Source: Diacronema lutheri (lineage: Eukaryota; Haptophyta; Pavlovophyceae; Pavlovales; Pavlovaceae). From it: a stretch of DNA of 64,000 bases. This document shows positions 47,213-59,716 of the stretch, piece after piece. The translations under genes and the position numbers were made by a program. The stretch covers positions 496,001 to 560,000 of the forward strand of contig JAGTXO010000002.1 in assembly GCA_019448385.1 (NCBI GenBank). Reading direction: 5' to 3'. The notes under the pieces are model-generated. The model was not told where the DNA came from. It worked only from the letters and a program-made list of their open reading frames with translations, and did no database searches. How positions within the stretch are numbered: the first letter of the stretch is position 1; every line of letters starts with the position of its first letter.

Positions 47213-50200
47213 TGGGGTGCGCCCCGTCGACGGCGAACCCGAACCTGCTCAAGCAGGTCACGCCGCAAGAACGTGCGCGCTGCGCCCGTGGACGCGATCC
47301 GCCGGCCTGCGTGCGCGCCCATCATCGCGCGCGCGGCGCCACGTGACCGGCTGTCACACGTGCGCGCGCGCGGCGCGCGGCCGCGGCAGGTCCCACGCTC
47401 GCGAGCGACGAGGCTGAATACGCGGAGCTGCGTGAGGTATGGCGCTACCTCTCGCGCCCCTCCGCCCGGCCGCACCGCCGCGCTCCTCTCGCCGCGCGCG
47501 CGCGCACGCGCGCCGGCTGACGGCGCGCCTCGGCCCTCGCCGCGCGCGCTCCGCCGGCCGAGCAGAAGGTCTTCGCGCACGCGGGCGCCGGGCGCGAGCT
47601 CAAGCTTGGGGATGTGCTGATCGAGGAGGGTAAGATTGCCTCCTCTTTCTTCTTCATCCGCAGCGGTACCGTCGCGCTCGAGAAGCGGATGTCGGACGGG
47701 AGCCGCAAAGAGATTGGCAAGCGCTCCAAGGGCAACATTGTCGGCGAGATGTCCTTCCTCATCGGCGAGGCGCCCGGCGTGAGCGTCGTGGCCAAGTCGG
47801 CCGTATCGGTGTGGGAGGTGCAGCACGATCAGATGATCAGCACGCTCCAGTCCAACCCGAAGGACCTCGGCCTCCTCCTCAAGATGGCGCGCGCCGCACC
47901 GCGCGCAGCGCCGTGCCGCGCCGCCGCGTGCTCACGCCGTCCGCGCGTACGCCGCGCGCCGCGCCGCGCCGCGCTGCGCAGATGGCGACCTACCTGGGCG
48001 ACCGGATCCACGAGCTCTCGGCGCAGCTGCGCACCGAGGTTTCCACCGAAAACCAGGTCTCGGCGAAGAAGCTCGCGCTCGGCGACTCGACGCCCGTCTC
48101 GTCGGTGATCAAGTACCGCGCGCTCTTTGGGATTGGCGCGGACGAGAACCTGCTGCTGCGCACGACGTGCTCGATGCGCAAGGAGATGAACGCGGTGAAG
48201 GACCAGAACCTCGCCTTTGGCGAGATGTTCATCTTCGAGCAGCATCTCTGCTTCGACTGGAAGGTGTTTGGCTTCCACCGGCAGCTCGCCGTCCCGTTCA
48301 CCGACGTGCTCGCCGTGCTCGTCACGCGCACCAAGCAGGTCGAGGTGCAGTGCAAGGGCATGTCGTACGAGCTCAACTTTGTGGAGCGGCAGGAGGAGAT
48401 CCTCGGGATCATGGAGCAGTGCCGGCGCGAGGTGCGCGCCAAGGAGCTCACGTCGCAGCGCCAGGCGAGCCTGTCCGCGCCGCTGCAGGGCGCCGAGCGC
48501 GACTGGATGGAGGGCGACGAGACGGACCTGCTGCGCGAGCTCATGGACGACAATTCGATGATGAGCGTGACGGGCGGCAGCTCGAGGCACCGGCGATCGA
48601 TGAGTCTCGCGCAGAGCTCCGGCCCAAAGGATGCAGGCAGCGCGCGCCTCGACATGACGCTGACGGAGGGCGACTGGGACATCTTCCTCTCGGGCGCAAA
48701 GCTCCGGCGGTACAATCGCGACGAGACGGTCATCTCCGAGGGGCAGCCGACGAGTGCGCTGTACCAGGTGATGCAGGGACGCGTGCGCGTCGAGCTGGCG
48801 ATCCCCAAGCAGGCGCAGTCCGTCGTCGTCGCGCACCGCGGGATGGGCGAGATGTTCGGCGAGATCTCGCTGCTCAAGCACGGGCTTGCGACCGCGTCGA
48901 TCATCGCCGACGAGGAGAACACGATCATGTACGTGCTCGAGGGCAGCTTCCTCGACTCGCTCTTCCGGACGGAGCCCGGGCTGCCGTCTCGCTTCTACTG
49001 CTTCCTCGCCACGTCGCAGGCAGGCCGGCTGCGCGAGCTGTCGAGCGCTGCCGTCTCGGCGACCAAGCCCGAGGTGCATGCGTCCAATTATACGCGCCTC
49101 TCGATCGAGCAGGTGATGGCCAACGCGGCGTGGCGGCGGATCTTTCGAAAGTTTTTGAACAAGACGGTGAAGGACGAGCTGGCGAAGGGCTCGCCCGACG
49201 TGTCCACGCTCGTCGAGGCGCGCGCCCTCGAGCTCCTCGCCGAGATCGCAAACGTGCAGGCCGCGCCCGAGACGACTCTGCTCCTCAAGCTCGCCGCGAA
49301 GACGTACGACGCATTCCTCGCGACGGACGGCGAGATCGTCGACGGGATTGCGGTGAGCGTGAAGGCGGGGCAGACGCCGCTCAGCTTTGTCACCGTCGAC
49401 ATGCGCTCCGCCGTCAAGGCCGCCATCTCCGAGCTCCGCTCGGGCAAAACGTCGGACCGCGACGGCCGCCACATGTACGAGTTGGTCGCGGCCGCGTGCC
49501 TCGAGCACCTCAAGACGCGCGCATTCGAGCGCTTCCTGCAGTCGGAGCACTACGGGTACGTGCTCGAGATGCGCGCCAAGGAGAGCCGCATCCCCGGCCT
49601 CGCCGATTTCCGCCTCGTGCGCGTGCTCGGGCAGGGCGGGTTTGGGCAGGTGCTCGAGGTGGTCAAGCGGGACTGCGGCAAGCGGTACGCGATGAAGGTG
49701 ATGCACAAGGAGATGATGCGCCGCTCGCTCGGCTCGTCGTGGCAGCGCAAGATCGGACTGGAGCGCGACCTGCTCGCGTCGCTCGACCACCCCTTCCTCG
49801 TCAACCTCAAGTACGCCTTCCAGAACACCGAGTTCCTCGTGCTCGTGATGGACCTTGTGCGCTCGTCCGACCTGAGCGAGTTCGTGCTGAGCAAGCGCAG
49901 GCTCACGCGAGCGCAGGTCAAGTGGGTGATCATGGAGGTGATGGTGGTGATGCGCTACCTGCACTCCAAGGGCGTGCTCTACCGCGACCTCAAGCCCGAG
50001 AACCTCCTCATCGATGCCGATGGCCACATCCGGCTCATCGACATGGGCCTGGCCGCGCGCATCTCGGACAGGAACCCGCTCCGCAAGAGCCGCGTCGGCA
50101 CCGACATCTACATGGCGCCCGAGGTGCGCTTCGTCAAGGAGCGCAAGGAGGGTTACGGTGTGCTCTGTGACTGGTACACCATCGGCGTGCTTGCCTACGA

Positions 50201-51056
50201 GCTCTCGTCGGGCAGCACGCCGTACGTGATCAACGACGACCTTGACCCGCCGTACCGCGAGTACGCGTTTGGCGACGAGCGGATGGAGGACTTTGTGCGT
50301 CGGCTGTGCACCAAGGATTACAGGCAAAGGCTCGGCGCGGGCCCGCGCGGGATCGCCGAGATCTTCGAGCACCCCTTCTGGGAGGGCCTCGACTGGGATC
50401 TCGTCGAGAAGCGCTCGATGCCCTCCCCCATGCTCTCGCTCGGTGCGCGCGCGAGCGCCGCGTCGGCACGAGCGCGCGCCGGCGCGCCCCGCGCGCGCCG
50501 CAGCCGCGCATGGCGAGCGGTACGCCACGCCACGCCGCGGCGCACCACGCGAACCGAACCCCATCACCCCCACCGAACGCAACGCGCGCGTGCCGTGCGT
50601 AGACCGGATGAAGCTTGGGCGCAAGAAGAACGAGAAGGAGAGCCAGGCGCAGCAGACGGCCTCCGATCTCGCCGAGGCGGACCGCGAGGAATATGACCGC
50701 GAATTCCACTTGAAGGCACGCGCCGCCGCAAGCCGCGCCGTGCGCTGCTGCGCTCTGCACGAGAATGGCGACAGCTCTGCGCCAGCGCGCCAGCCGCCGC
50801 CAGCCGCACAAGCCGCGCCGCCGTTCTGCGCACCACGCGCGAACCCCTCCCCTCCCCTCCCCTTCCGCCGCCCCTTCCCTCCCCCTCTCCCTCGCCGCTG
50901 CGCTGCCCCGCTGCCTCGCCGCGCGCTGAGGCGGAAGCCTGCGCCGCGCCGCGCCGCACCGGTGTCGTGTTTGCGCAGTCGTGGGACTTTGTGTCGCCCT
51001 CCGCCCTCGTAGAGGAGTACCTGGAGAACATCAACCACTGCGTGTCGACCATCTGA
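47213..51056 (+). CDS. Acylated CNB-GRAM-CNB-RGS-AGC protein kinase
   Basis: Six exons (47213-47273, 47390-47436, 47566-47886, 47982-50442, 50603-50715, 50979-51056) join in frame to 1026 residues. MGCAPSTANP is a myristoylation/palmitoylation start. Domains in order: a cyclic-nucleotide-binding-like domain (about 37-145; GDVLIEEGKIASSFFFIRSG, GNIVGEMSFLIG); a GRAM domain (about 180-275; YRALFGIGADENLLLRTTCS ... FIFEQHLCFDWK); a second CNB domain (about 370-470; DETVISEGQPTSALYQVMQG, GEMFGEISLL); an RGS domain (about 505-665; WRRIFRKFLNKTVKDEL, LKTRAFERFLQSEHY); and an AGC kinase (about 680-960) with GQGGFGQVLEV, YAMKVM, YRDLKPENLLID, the DFG variant DMG and GTDIYMAPEV. The RGS-kinase pairing is that of GPCR kinases; the CNB pair is that of PKG. 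Introns 3 and 5 have GC donors. Cyclic-nucleotide control at the plasma membrane is inferred. Confidence 0.92.
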
Positions 51057-51347
51057 GAAGCAGAGCAGCTCTCAGTGCTGCGGCACTCTGGTTGTCTGAC
51101 ACTTGGCTCTGCGCGGGCAGACGCGCTGAGTGTCGGCTTCGTCGGCTGCTGTTGGGTCGGGGGCGCATCGCGGCACTGGCGGAGAATGGCGAATGCGGCG
51201 CTTGTGCGCGGGGCCTGAGCCGCTGTGCGTCGCCGTGCGGCCGTGCCCGACTGCCGAGCTGTCAAGCGCGCCGCGCGCGCGCGCGCGCGCGACGCGTACC
51301 CGGCGTGCGGCCGCCAGGGCGTCGACGGTGACGGTGGTTGGAGTCGG

Positions 51348-51405
51348 AGTCAGATCTGACTGACACAGATCTCTCAGTCGACCTCAGTCGAAGTCAGATC
51401 TGACT
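51348..51405. promoter_or_regulatory. Paired palindrome AGTCAGATCTGACT upstream of surface-protein gene
   Basis: AGTCAGATCTGACT, a perfect 14-bp palindrome, occurs at 51348-51361 and 51392-51405, 44 bp apart, with CTCAGTCGACCTCAGTCGA between. It ends 97 bp before the ATG at 51503. Two identical dyad sites at this spacing suggest a dimeric transcription-factor operator. The rest of the 446-bp gap shows no gene. Confidence 0.55.
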
Positions 51406-51502
51406 CCCTGCGCGTTTTTGGACTCTTTTTGGATTTTTCAACAAAGACGTGAAACGCATCCTTGATCTCAAGGAGGGTGGCCACGGCACGTATTTTCGGG
51501 GG

Positions 51503-54500
51503 ATGCTCGCGCTCCTCGTCGCCGGGGCGGCGCTGGGCGGGCCGGGCGTGAAGAAGAGGTGGGAATGCCCGTTCCCCGACCCACCATCCAACCCGCCGCT
51601 CTCGTTGCGCTCGTGTTACGAACTGTGCGACAAGGACGGCAAGGACACGCCGTGCCAGCGCCGGCAATGCAAGGACTCGTGCTGGTATGGCAATGACTTT
51701 TGCTACAACTCGTGCGTGGGCGGCTGCTACCCTTGGGCGTTCAACACGTCGATCGCGCAGGTAGGCTGCAGCTCGGGTTGCCAGATCGCGTGCGCGTGCG
51801 GCCTCTACGACGGGCACTGCTGGCGGCCGCAGCAGACGTGCATCCTGAGCAACGGCATCCCGGACAAGAAGCTCTCGTCCATCTTCAACTACCTGTGCGC
51901 ACCGGGCAACGCGCCCGACGCGGTCGGTGAGTTCTGCAAGGGCATGTCGGACGGCCTTCCCGGCGCCTGCTCGAGCGCGCACGACCAGGCCGTCGCGCTC
52001 GTCTCCTACTTTTACTCGTACATGGCGTCGACTGGCCAGGAGACCGCGCAGACATGCGACTTTGAGGGGTATGGCTTCATCGGCGAGCGGGCGGGGCACC
52101 CGTGCGCGCTGATCTACGATCCTCCCAACTCGCCGCCCAACCCGCCGCCCGCGCCCACCCCGCCTTACTCGCCGCCGCCGCCGCCGTCGCCCGTTTACCA
52201 CGACCCGAATGTGGCTATCTGCCCAGACGGCAGCCAGTGCAACCCAAACCTCTGCGGGCCGACGGGCGAGTCGCAGTGCTGCGAGAACGGGGACAAGTGC
52301 CCAGGCAGCGTCTGCTCGACGTGCCAGTGCGCCGACTGCACCGACTACGCGCCAGGCAAGCCGGGCAAGAAGCCGAACAGCACGGCGACACACGCGCGCC
52401 CGTCTCTGCCCTACGTGTCATGCCCGTCGGGCATCGGCGTGTGCAGCCCGTCCATCTGCGGGCCGGTGGGCGAGGCGCAGTGCTGCGCGGACGGGCACAA
52501 GTGCCCGGGCACCACGTGCGCGACGTGCCAGTGCGCCGACTGCTCCGACGCGCCCGCAGGCACGCCGAGCGGCGGCGGTGGCGTGCAAACGCCTTCGACC
52601 GCCGCGCCGCCGCGCCGTGGCCGGCGGCGCGCGCTCGCCGAGCTCGTGCGCAGATCGGCGCGCGCGGCCGCACCGGTGCTGCCCGAGCTCGAGCACGTCG
52701 ACGTGCCCGGCCTCGAGCCCTTCCGCGCGGCGCAGCTCGGCCTGACGCCCGTTTTGCGCGCAACGCTCACCGGCGGCGGCCGCGCGCGCCGGTCGCTCGA
52801 CGAGGATGGCGGCGTGCGCGGGGACGCGTTGATGGCGGAGGAGGAGCGCGTGGCGCGCTCGCTGCTCGAGCTGAGCTCGGTCGAGCAGCAATGCCCGTAC
52901 GCGGAGGTCGTGCCCGCCGTACCCCCCGCGCGCATGCTTGGCTGCTACCGCGCGTGCGAGCACGAATCTGCCAACCTTCCGATCTGCAACCGCGTGCTGT
53001 GCAAGGCGGCGTGCTGGTTTGGCAACGACTACTGCTACAACGCGTGCGTCGGCGGCTGCAGCTGGGCGTCGATCGACAAGGTCGGCTTCAACGCGAGCAG
53101 CGCGGTCGAGGGCTGTTCTGCAGGATGTCAAGCGGCGTGTGATTGCGGGCTGTATGAGGGGCATTGCCACCACGAGGAGGAGACGTGCCTGCTCTCGCGC
53201 TCGACGCCCGGGCAGAAGCTGGGCGAGATCTTCAACTATTTGTGCACGCCGGGCAACGCCGCGCCCGCCATCTCCTCCTTCTGCGCGCAGATGACGAGCA
53301 AGCTCGGCGCGCGCTGCCAGGGCCCGCGCGAGCAGGCGGAGGCGCTCGTCTCCTTCTTCTACTCGTACATGGCATGGACCGGCGAGGCGACCGCAGCCAC
53401 GTGCGACTTTGGCGGGTACGGCTACATTGGCAAGACCACCGGACACGTCTGCACCGCAAAGTTTCAGCCGCCGCCGCCGCCGCCGAGCCCGCCGCCGAAG
53501 AGCCCGCCGCCGCCGCCGCCGCACCCGCCGCCGCGCCCGCCAACCATGCCGCCGCCGCCGAGCCCGCCGCCGCCGCCGCTGCCGCCGCCGCCGCCGTCGC
53601 CGCGCCCGCTCATCTCAACGTGCAGCACGGGCGAGCAGTGCGATCCGCTGCAGTGCGGTGGCCGTGGCGAGGGGCAGTGCTGCGCGGACGGGACGATGTG
53701 CCCAAAATCCAAATGCCCGACCTGCCTCTGCGCCAAGTGCCTCGAGGAGCAGCGCGCGGCCGCGGCCAAGAAGGCAGAGGAGGCGAGCAACGCGGCGGCG
53801 ACTGGCGCAGGCGGCGGCGGCGCCGCCGCTGACGGCACGGCGTCCTCGCCCAAAACGCTCTCGCGCTGCCCGTCGGGCGACGAGTGCGACCCGCGCTTCT
53901 GCGGCAGCCGCGGAGAGGCGCAGTGCTGCGCGGACGGGAGCATCTGTCCCGGCACGGCGTGCACCGCGTGCTTTTGCGCGCATTGCCCGCAGTCGGGCGC
54001 GTCCTCTGCCGCCGCCTTCTTCCACCTACCGCTCCTCACAACGCCCGCCCGGCACATCGTTGCTCATCGCGGCTCGGCCCTGCTCTCGCCCTCGCCCTCG
54101 TCCTCGTCTGCCCCTGCGCCCCCGCTCGCGGATGCGCACACGGATGCGAGCGCCGGCGCTTACGGCGGCGCCAATGCCTCTGACGCCTCTGAGGCCGACG
54201 ACGCCTCCGACGCCGACGGCGCCACCGACGGCCCCGCCGAGAGTGCGCCGGTCGCGCTGCATGCCGCCAAGTCTCACGACTCCAACGCCACGGCCAAGGC
54301 CTCCGACGGCAACTTGAACCATGCCGCCAAGTCTCACGACTCCAACGCCACGGCCAAGGCCTCCGACGGCAACTTGTACCATGCCGCCAAGTCTCACGAC
54401 TCCAACGCCACGGCCAAGGCCTCCGACGGCAACTTGAACTCGACCGATGGAGGCGTCGCCTCCAAGGCGCGTGGCAAGCCGCTCGCGCCGCCGCCGGCCC

Positions 54501-56087
54501 ACCCGCCGCCCCCCTCGCCGCTCCCGCCCGCACCGCCGCCGCCGTCACCCCGGCCCGACGACGGCGCGTCCTGCGACGGCGTGCTCGAGCCGAGCCGGCC
54601 GCACGCGGTGGTGCAGTCGTGCTACCACGCGTGCGAGTCTGACAAGTCGCTCTCGCGCTGCGCGCTGCGGCAGTGCAAGGACGGCTGCTGGTACGGCAAC
54701 GACTTTTGCTACAACTCGTGCGCAGGCGGGTGCAGCTGGGTGTACGAGCTCAAAGTATCGGGCGGCGGCTGCTCGACGTCGTGCCAGACCGCGTGCAAGT
54801 GCGGTCTCTACGAGGGGCACTGCTTCCGCGCGGAGAAAGCGTGCCTGCTCTCGGCCGCGACACCCGGGCAGAAGCTAGGCGACATCTTCAACTACCTGTG
54901 CACGCCGGGCAACGCGCCGCCCGCCGTCACGAGCTTCTGCGCCGACATGACGACGCTGCTGCCCGAGGAGTGTGGGTCGGCGGCGGCGCAGGCAGAGGCG
55001 CTTGTCTCCTTCTTCCACTCGTACCTGTTGTGGGAGGGCTCCGTCACGGCGGACACGTGCAAGTTTGGCGGCTATGGCTACCTCGGTGACAAGGCTGGTC
55101 ACCCGTGTGCCTATATGTACCAACCGCCAAGCCCGCCCCCGTCGCCAAAGCCGCCGCCACCACCACCGAGCCCGCCGCCCTACCCGCCGCCCAGCCCGCC
55201 GCCCAGTCCGCCGCCAAGCCCGCCGCCAAGCCCGCCGCCGGTCCCCCCGCCCCCCCTCTACCAGGCCTGCCCCGAGGGTGCGCGCTCAGCGCGCGCGCCG
55301 CGCGGCGCACGCGCGCCGGGCCGCGCAGCGCGCGCGCGCTCACCGACCGCCTCGCCGCCTGGCCGTTGCACCCGCGCGCGCTCGCGTAGCGGACGGCACG
55401 CAGTGCGACCCGTTCGCGTGCGGCGCCGGCGGCATCGCGCAGTGCTGCCGGTCGGGTGCCGTCTGCCCGCACACGCTGTGCCCGATTTGTCAATGCCCCA
55501 ACTGCGGCTGGTTCGACCCGCTCGGATCTGTCGGATACTGGAACTCGACGATCGGACCCAACGCTTGGCGGCTGAAGCACTACCTCGCGCTCAACGGGCC
55601 GCACTTTGTGATGCTCGCCAGCGCAGCGGACGGCGCTGGCGCCGCGCCGCCGGCCACCCTCGGCCGTGTCGCGACGGGCGCGCTGCTCTGCGTTGCACTG
55701 GCGTCGGCGACCGCGCTCGCGGCCGCGCTCGTCGCGCGCAGCCGTCGCGCTGGCACGCCCGCGCGGCGCGGTGTAGCTCGAGGTGCGTGTCGCGCTGCGC
55801 CGCTCCGGCTCCTCTGCACCCCGCTGTGTCCAGCCGCGCGCCGCCACGGCCACTCATGCGCGTGCGCGCACTCTTCTCTGCCCTGCGCCGTCCGCCATTG
55901 TCGCGCCACCCGGCACGCGCGCACGGCAGGCCGAGGCGAGATGACGGCGGCTCTGCTTGCCGAGGAGACCGCGGCCGAAGCGCGCACCGAGGCGGGGCAG
56001 CTCGGCGGATGCATGACCGACGGCGAGCACCAGCAAGCGGTGTACACGCCGTTCCTGCCGCGCGGCGGCGAGCGGCGTGAGCCGTGA
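51503..56087 (+). CDS. Large Cys-rich, Pro-rich cell-surface protein with three copies of a novel-looking domain
   Basis: Three exons (51503-55277, 55390-55782, 55930-56087) give 1441 residues, starting with signal peptide MLALLVAGAALGGPG. A roughly 170-residue Cys-rich domain is repeated three times (about 51600-52110, 52930-53450, 54590-55110), each with an Rx2CK...CWYGNDFCYNSC-type core, CGLYEGHC, IFNYLCTPGNA and GGYGYIG. A smaller CC module (CDP...CG.xGEAQCCADG...CPGTxCxxCxCAxC) occurs about five times. Linkers are SPPPP-rich, like hydroxyproline-rich wall proteins. A 20-residue repeat (54260-54440) carries NAT glycosylation sequons. One hydrophobic helix (TGALLCVALASATALAAALV) and a cytoplasmic tail follow. 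I do not recognise the large domain; a role in cell covering or adhesion is inferred. Confidence 0.85.
54255..54435. repeat. Three 60-bp in-frame coding repeats
   Basis: Three nearly identical 60-bp units encode HAAKSHDSNATAKASDGNLN, each with an N-A-T sequon. Near-identity at the DNA level shows recent expansion inside the surface-protein gene. Confidence 0.95.
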
Positions 56088-56459
56088 GCGGCGCGGCGCG
56101 CGAAACTCAGAGGCTGAGACCGCGCGTCGATTGCGCACGGTCGCGATGCCCTCCCTCCCGTGTGCATGTGCCGCGCGGTGCACGTGGCGTGCGCCGTACG
56201 GCTGTACTACTCCTGCGATCAGCCCTCCCTCACAATCTGCCCTGTACACAATTTCTGCTCAGGGCTGTTCGACTGTGACGCCAGCACAGAGCCAGGAAGG
56301 GGGTGCACGTGCGAGCGCGTCCGGAGTCCGGAGTCGCTGAGTGCGCCCGCATGACAGCCGCCCTGCTCGCTCCGGCGGCCGCGGCGTACATCGCGGACGC
56401 TCCAAGCAGCTGCCGTGCACACGCGCGGCCTGTCCGGCCGCAGCGCCGAGCGCGCGCCT
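56088..56459. other. Intergenic, convergent 3' ends
   Basis: 372 bp between the stop codons of the surface-protein gene and coatomer gamma. No coding or RNA signal seen; contains a somewhat AT-richer patch at 56210-56290. Confidence 0.6.
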
Positions 56460-59400
56460 CTACGCGACGCAGCTCGCGACGAACTGGCTGATCTCCTTGT
56501 CCGCAGACCTGACGGACAGGCGCATGCCAACCTGCTTTGCGCTCTCGGTGCGCAGGTTGACGATGGCCAGCACTTGTGCGCCCGACAGGAAGGCGCCGCT
56601 GAGCAAAACCGTGTGCGTGCGCGCGCCGTCTTGTGGCGTGCCCGTGCCCTCGCACACCTGCGCGCGCCGTGCGGTGCCGCGCGATCGTCGGGCGGTGATG
56701 AGACTGTCGCGGTGCGCGGACTGCCACGCGCGCGGGGAGCGGGCAGCGTGCGGCCGCGGCAAGCGCGACACCTCCATCCCGAGGAAGTCGACGATCGCAC
56801 GAATCGCCTCGGGCAGCCCGCTGTAGGTGAGGGAGAAGGTCTCGATCACCTCGCCGCCGTTCCCCATCCCCTGCGCGAGCGCGGGCGCATGGCAGCGGCA
56901 CGCACGGCGTGAGCGCGCGTGCGCGCGCGTGCGCACGCGCGCGCATGCCGCACGCACCTCCCAGCCGGCGCGGAAGTCGGCGACCATGAGGCGCTTCATG
57001 TAGTCGGCCGCGGCGAGCTCGAGCTCCTCGAGGGCATACTCGTCCTCGTAGCCCGCTGAGCTGTCGAGCGGCTCATGCGTCTCGGCGTGCGCCTCGCGCA
57101 CGCGGAAGCGCAACGTGCACCCGAGCGAGCCCGTCGGCGCGGCCTCGGTGCGGCGGAGGAGGATGAAGGCCTGGCCCGCAACGCCGAAGGGGAGCGCGGG
57201 GCACGGCAGCTCCACCTCCACCTCCAGCCCCGCCGTGCCCGCCAGATCAAGCGCGACGCGCACGTCCTGCAGGTACTGGTCGTCAATCGTGTTGCGCAGC
57301 TCGAAGGCGAGGATCGTGTGCCGCGCGTAGACGTGCTTGATGCACGCGCACGAATACTCCGTCTCGGGGTCGGTGAGCGCCGCCGGTTTGGACGACGAGA
57401 AGCGCGGGCCGACGTGCGCGAACTGCGGGATCTTTGCGAGGTAGTCGACCGACGCGTCGACCGCCTTGGCCGCCGCCTTGCCCGGCGTGCCCGGCATCAT
57501 CTGGTGCCTCGAGCCGCCATCGTGATTCTCCGCCTTGCGCCGCGCGGCGGACTGCTCGTGCGCGGCCTTGCGCTCTGCGGCGAGCATCTCCGCGGACATG
57601 GTCACATTGAAGACGGAGAACGGCTCGTCTGACGGCTGCGCGAGGTACTGCGCGACCGCGTGCTCGAGCGCGAGGAGCGGCACGGGCAGCGGCTGCAGGC
57701 AGAGCTGCGCCGGGCCGATGCCAAACACGTCGTCGGGCGAGACCTCCATCTTCTGCAGCATCGAGCAGTAGAGCGTCGCGCGGTCGCGCACCTCGTCGTC
57801 GTTGTCGTGCAGGCAGCGCAGCAGCAGCGTGACGATCGAGCTGCGCAGCTGCGGCAGCTGCACGCCAAACTTTGCGAGCGCAGAGACGGCGGAAGCGCGC
57901 ACGGTCGCGTTCTCGAGCACAACGCGGTTGTAGATGAAGCGGATGTACGACGACGGCTCGGCGGTGGCGGGGCCCTCGGTGCCGAGCACGGCGAGGATCG
58001 CCGTCGAGAGTGGCGTGAACTCGCAGTCCTCAATGAACTCGCACAAGTTCATCAGCCCCGCCTCCTTGGCGTCGGGGATCTGCGCGATGAGCTCGAGGAT
58101 CGTGTCGACGATCGCCTTCTTGTACGTGAAGCCACCCTCTTCGCGGAGCATGTTTGAGAGGAAGGTCATGAGCAGCCGGTGCTTCTGCGGGAACTTGATG
58201 CACATCGAGCGGATCGCGTCGACGACGATCACCTTAAACTCATCGGCGATCTCGCTCATGAAGGTGGTGATCTGCTTCATCAGCCGCTCGACGCCGGCCT
58301 CCGAGCCGGTCTTGAGCAGGGTCGTGATCGCGAGCGTGGCGATCGAGCGGTTCGCGTCGTTGATCAGACCCTCGAGGTCCATGTTGCACGGCGTCACCGC
58401 CGCCGGGTGCAGCATCGCAATCCGGTTGAGCGTGCGCGCGGCCGCGAAGCGTAGCGTTGGCTTGTTGGAGCAGAGGAAGAGTTGCAGCACCGTGATCGCC
58501 GGCGAGAGCTCACGCTGGCTCACGTTGGGCAGGCCGCACAGCGCGTTCGCGCCCTCGTAGATCACCACGTCTGACTTGTGCCGCAATGTCCCCTCGAGGA
58601 ACTCGAGCAGCGTGCGGTCGCGCTCGCCGCCGCCGCTGCGCGGCGCGCGGCGCGGCGCGCGGCGCGGCGCGCGGCGCGACGCACGACGCGCGGGCGCGCG
58701 CGTCAGCCGGCGCGCCACCCTTCTTCGCTGCGCCACGCGCCGCCGGGGCGGCTGTGCGCCCGCCGTGCGCGTACGCCACCGGCGAGTCGGAGACGCACAC
58801 CCAAAGTGCGCGCCCAAGCCGCGCGCCCGAGCCGCGCGCGCGCGCGCCCGCGTCGCCGCGCGCGCTCGCACCCTTCCTCGTCCATCACCTTCTTGACGAA
58901 GCGGATGAGCAGGCACTGCGCGAGGGGCGATTTGATCGGCGTGCGCGTGAGCGACGAGACGATCTTGTTGACCGCGAGCCGGTCCTGCTTCTTGATCATG
59001 TGGAGCAGAGCGAGCGCGTGGTACTGCACCGTCTGGTTGTCAGACTGCAGCGCGGTCTGCACCTCGTTCACCCAGCGCTTGACCACCTCGGCGTTGACGC
59101 GGATGAGCTGGATGCTCGAGACGAGCGCCGACGCCGCGACGAACGCGTTCTTGTCGACGAGCGCCTGTTTGAGGTGCCGCTCGATCTGGCCGAGCATGGT
59201 CGGGTCGGTCATCGAGATGATCTTGCACAGCACGCGGATCGCGTTGGCGCGGTAGAGGTCCTGCTTCGAGTTCATGTCCTTGGTGAGCGTGGCGGTCACG
59301 ATGATCACCTCTTCGGCCGACGGGTTGAGCTCCTTCATCACGAGGTAGATCATGCGGCGCAGGTGGTCGTCCTTGGCCTGGAAGAGTTTGGTGACGCCGA

Positions 59401-59716
59401 AGAAGATGGACGTCGACTCGGAGCGCGAGAGCTGCTCGCCCTGGCCGAGCATGTACAGGATCTTGGTGATGAGCTGCGCGCATAGCCGCGGATTGAGCTG
59501 AGGATCGTTGAATACGCGGCACTCCTGCAGCACCTGGCTCTTCTCGAGGCCGAGGAACGGCGAGTAGACCTCGTCCTCGTCCTTCTTGCCGCCGCCGCCG
59601 CCCGTTGCGAGCGTGCTCATCGCGGCGTCCTTGACGCCGCTAAGCCACTGCGAGCCCTGCGTCTGCCAGTCGCTCTGCTGCGCCTCCACCGGCGGGAGCG
59701 CCTGCCCACCCTGCAT
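56460..59716 (-). CDS. COPG: Coatomer subunit gamma (COPI)
   Basis: Four exons (59716-58872, 58635-56958, 56870-56772, 56657-56460; GT-AG) give 939 residues. Family signatures run the full length: KKDEDEVYSPFLGLEKSQVL, NPRLCAQLITKILYMLGQGE, MIYLVMKELNPSAEEVII, VVKRWVNEVQTALQSDN, YEGANALCGLPNVSQRE, then the hinge and the C-terminal appendage (ALPFGVAGQAFILLRRTEAA ... VLLSGAFLSGAQVLAIVNLR). Gamma-COP is part of the Golgi COPI coat that returns dilysine-tagged cargo to the ER. An internal ATG at 59620 (MSTLATGGGGG) is closer to the usual start; the 32 extra residues are not clearly conserved. The start is 254 bp from the divergent bZIP gene. Confidence 0.97.

Noticed and set aside
47829-51038. 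1069-residue open frame antisense to the CNB-RGS kinase
   Set aside because: Composition is His/Arg/Leu-rich with no domain; it mirrors strong third-position GC of the real gene.
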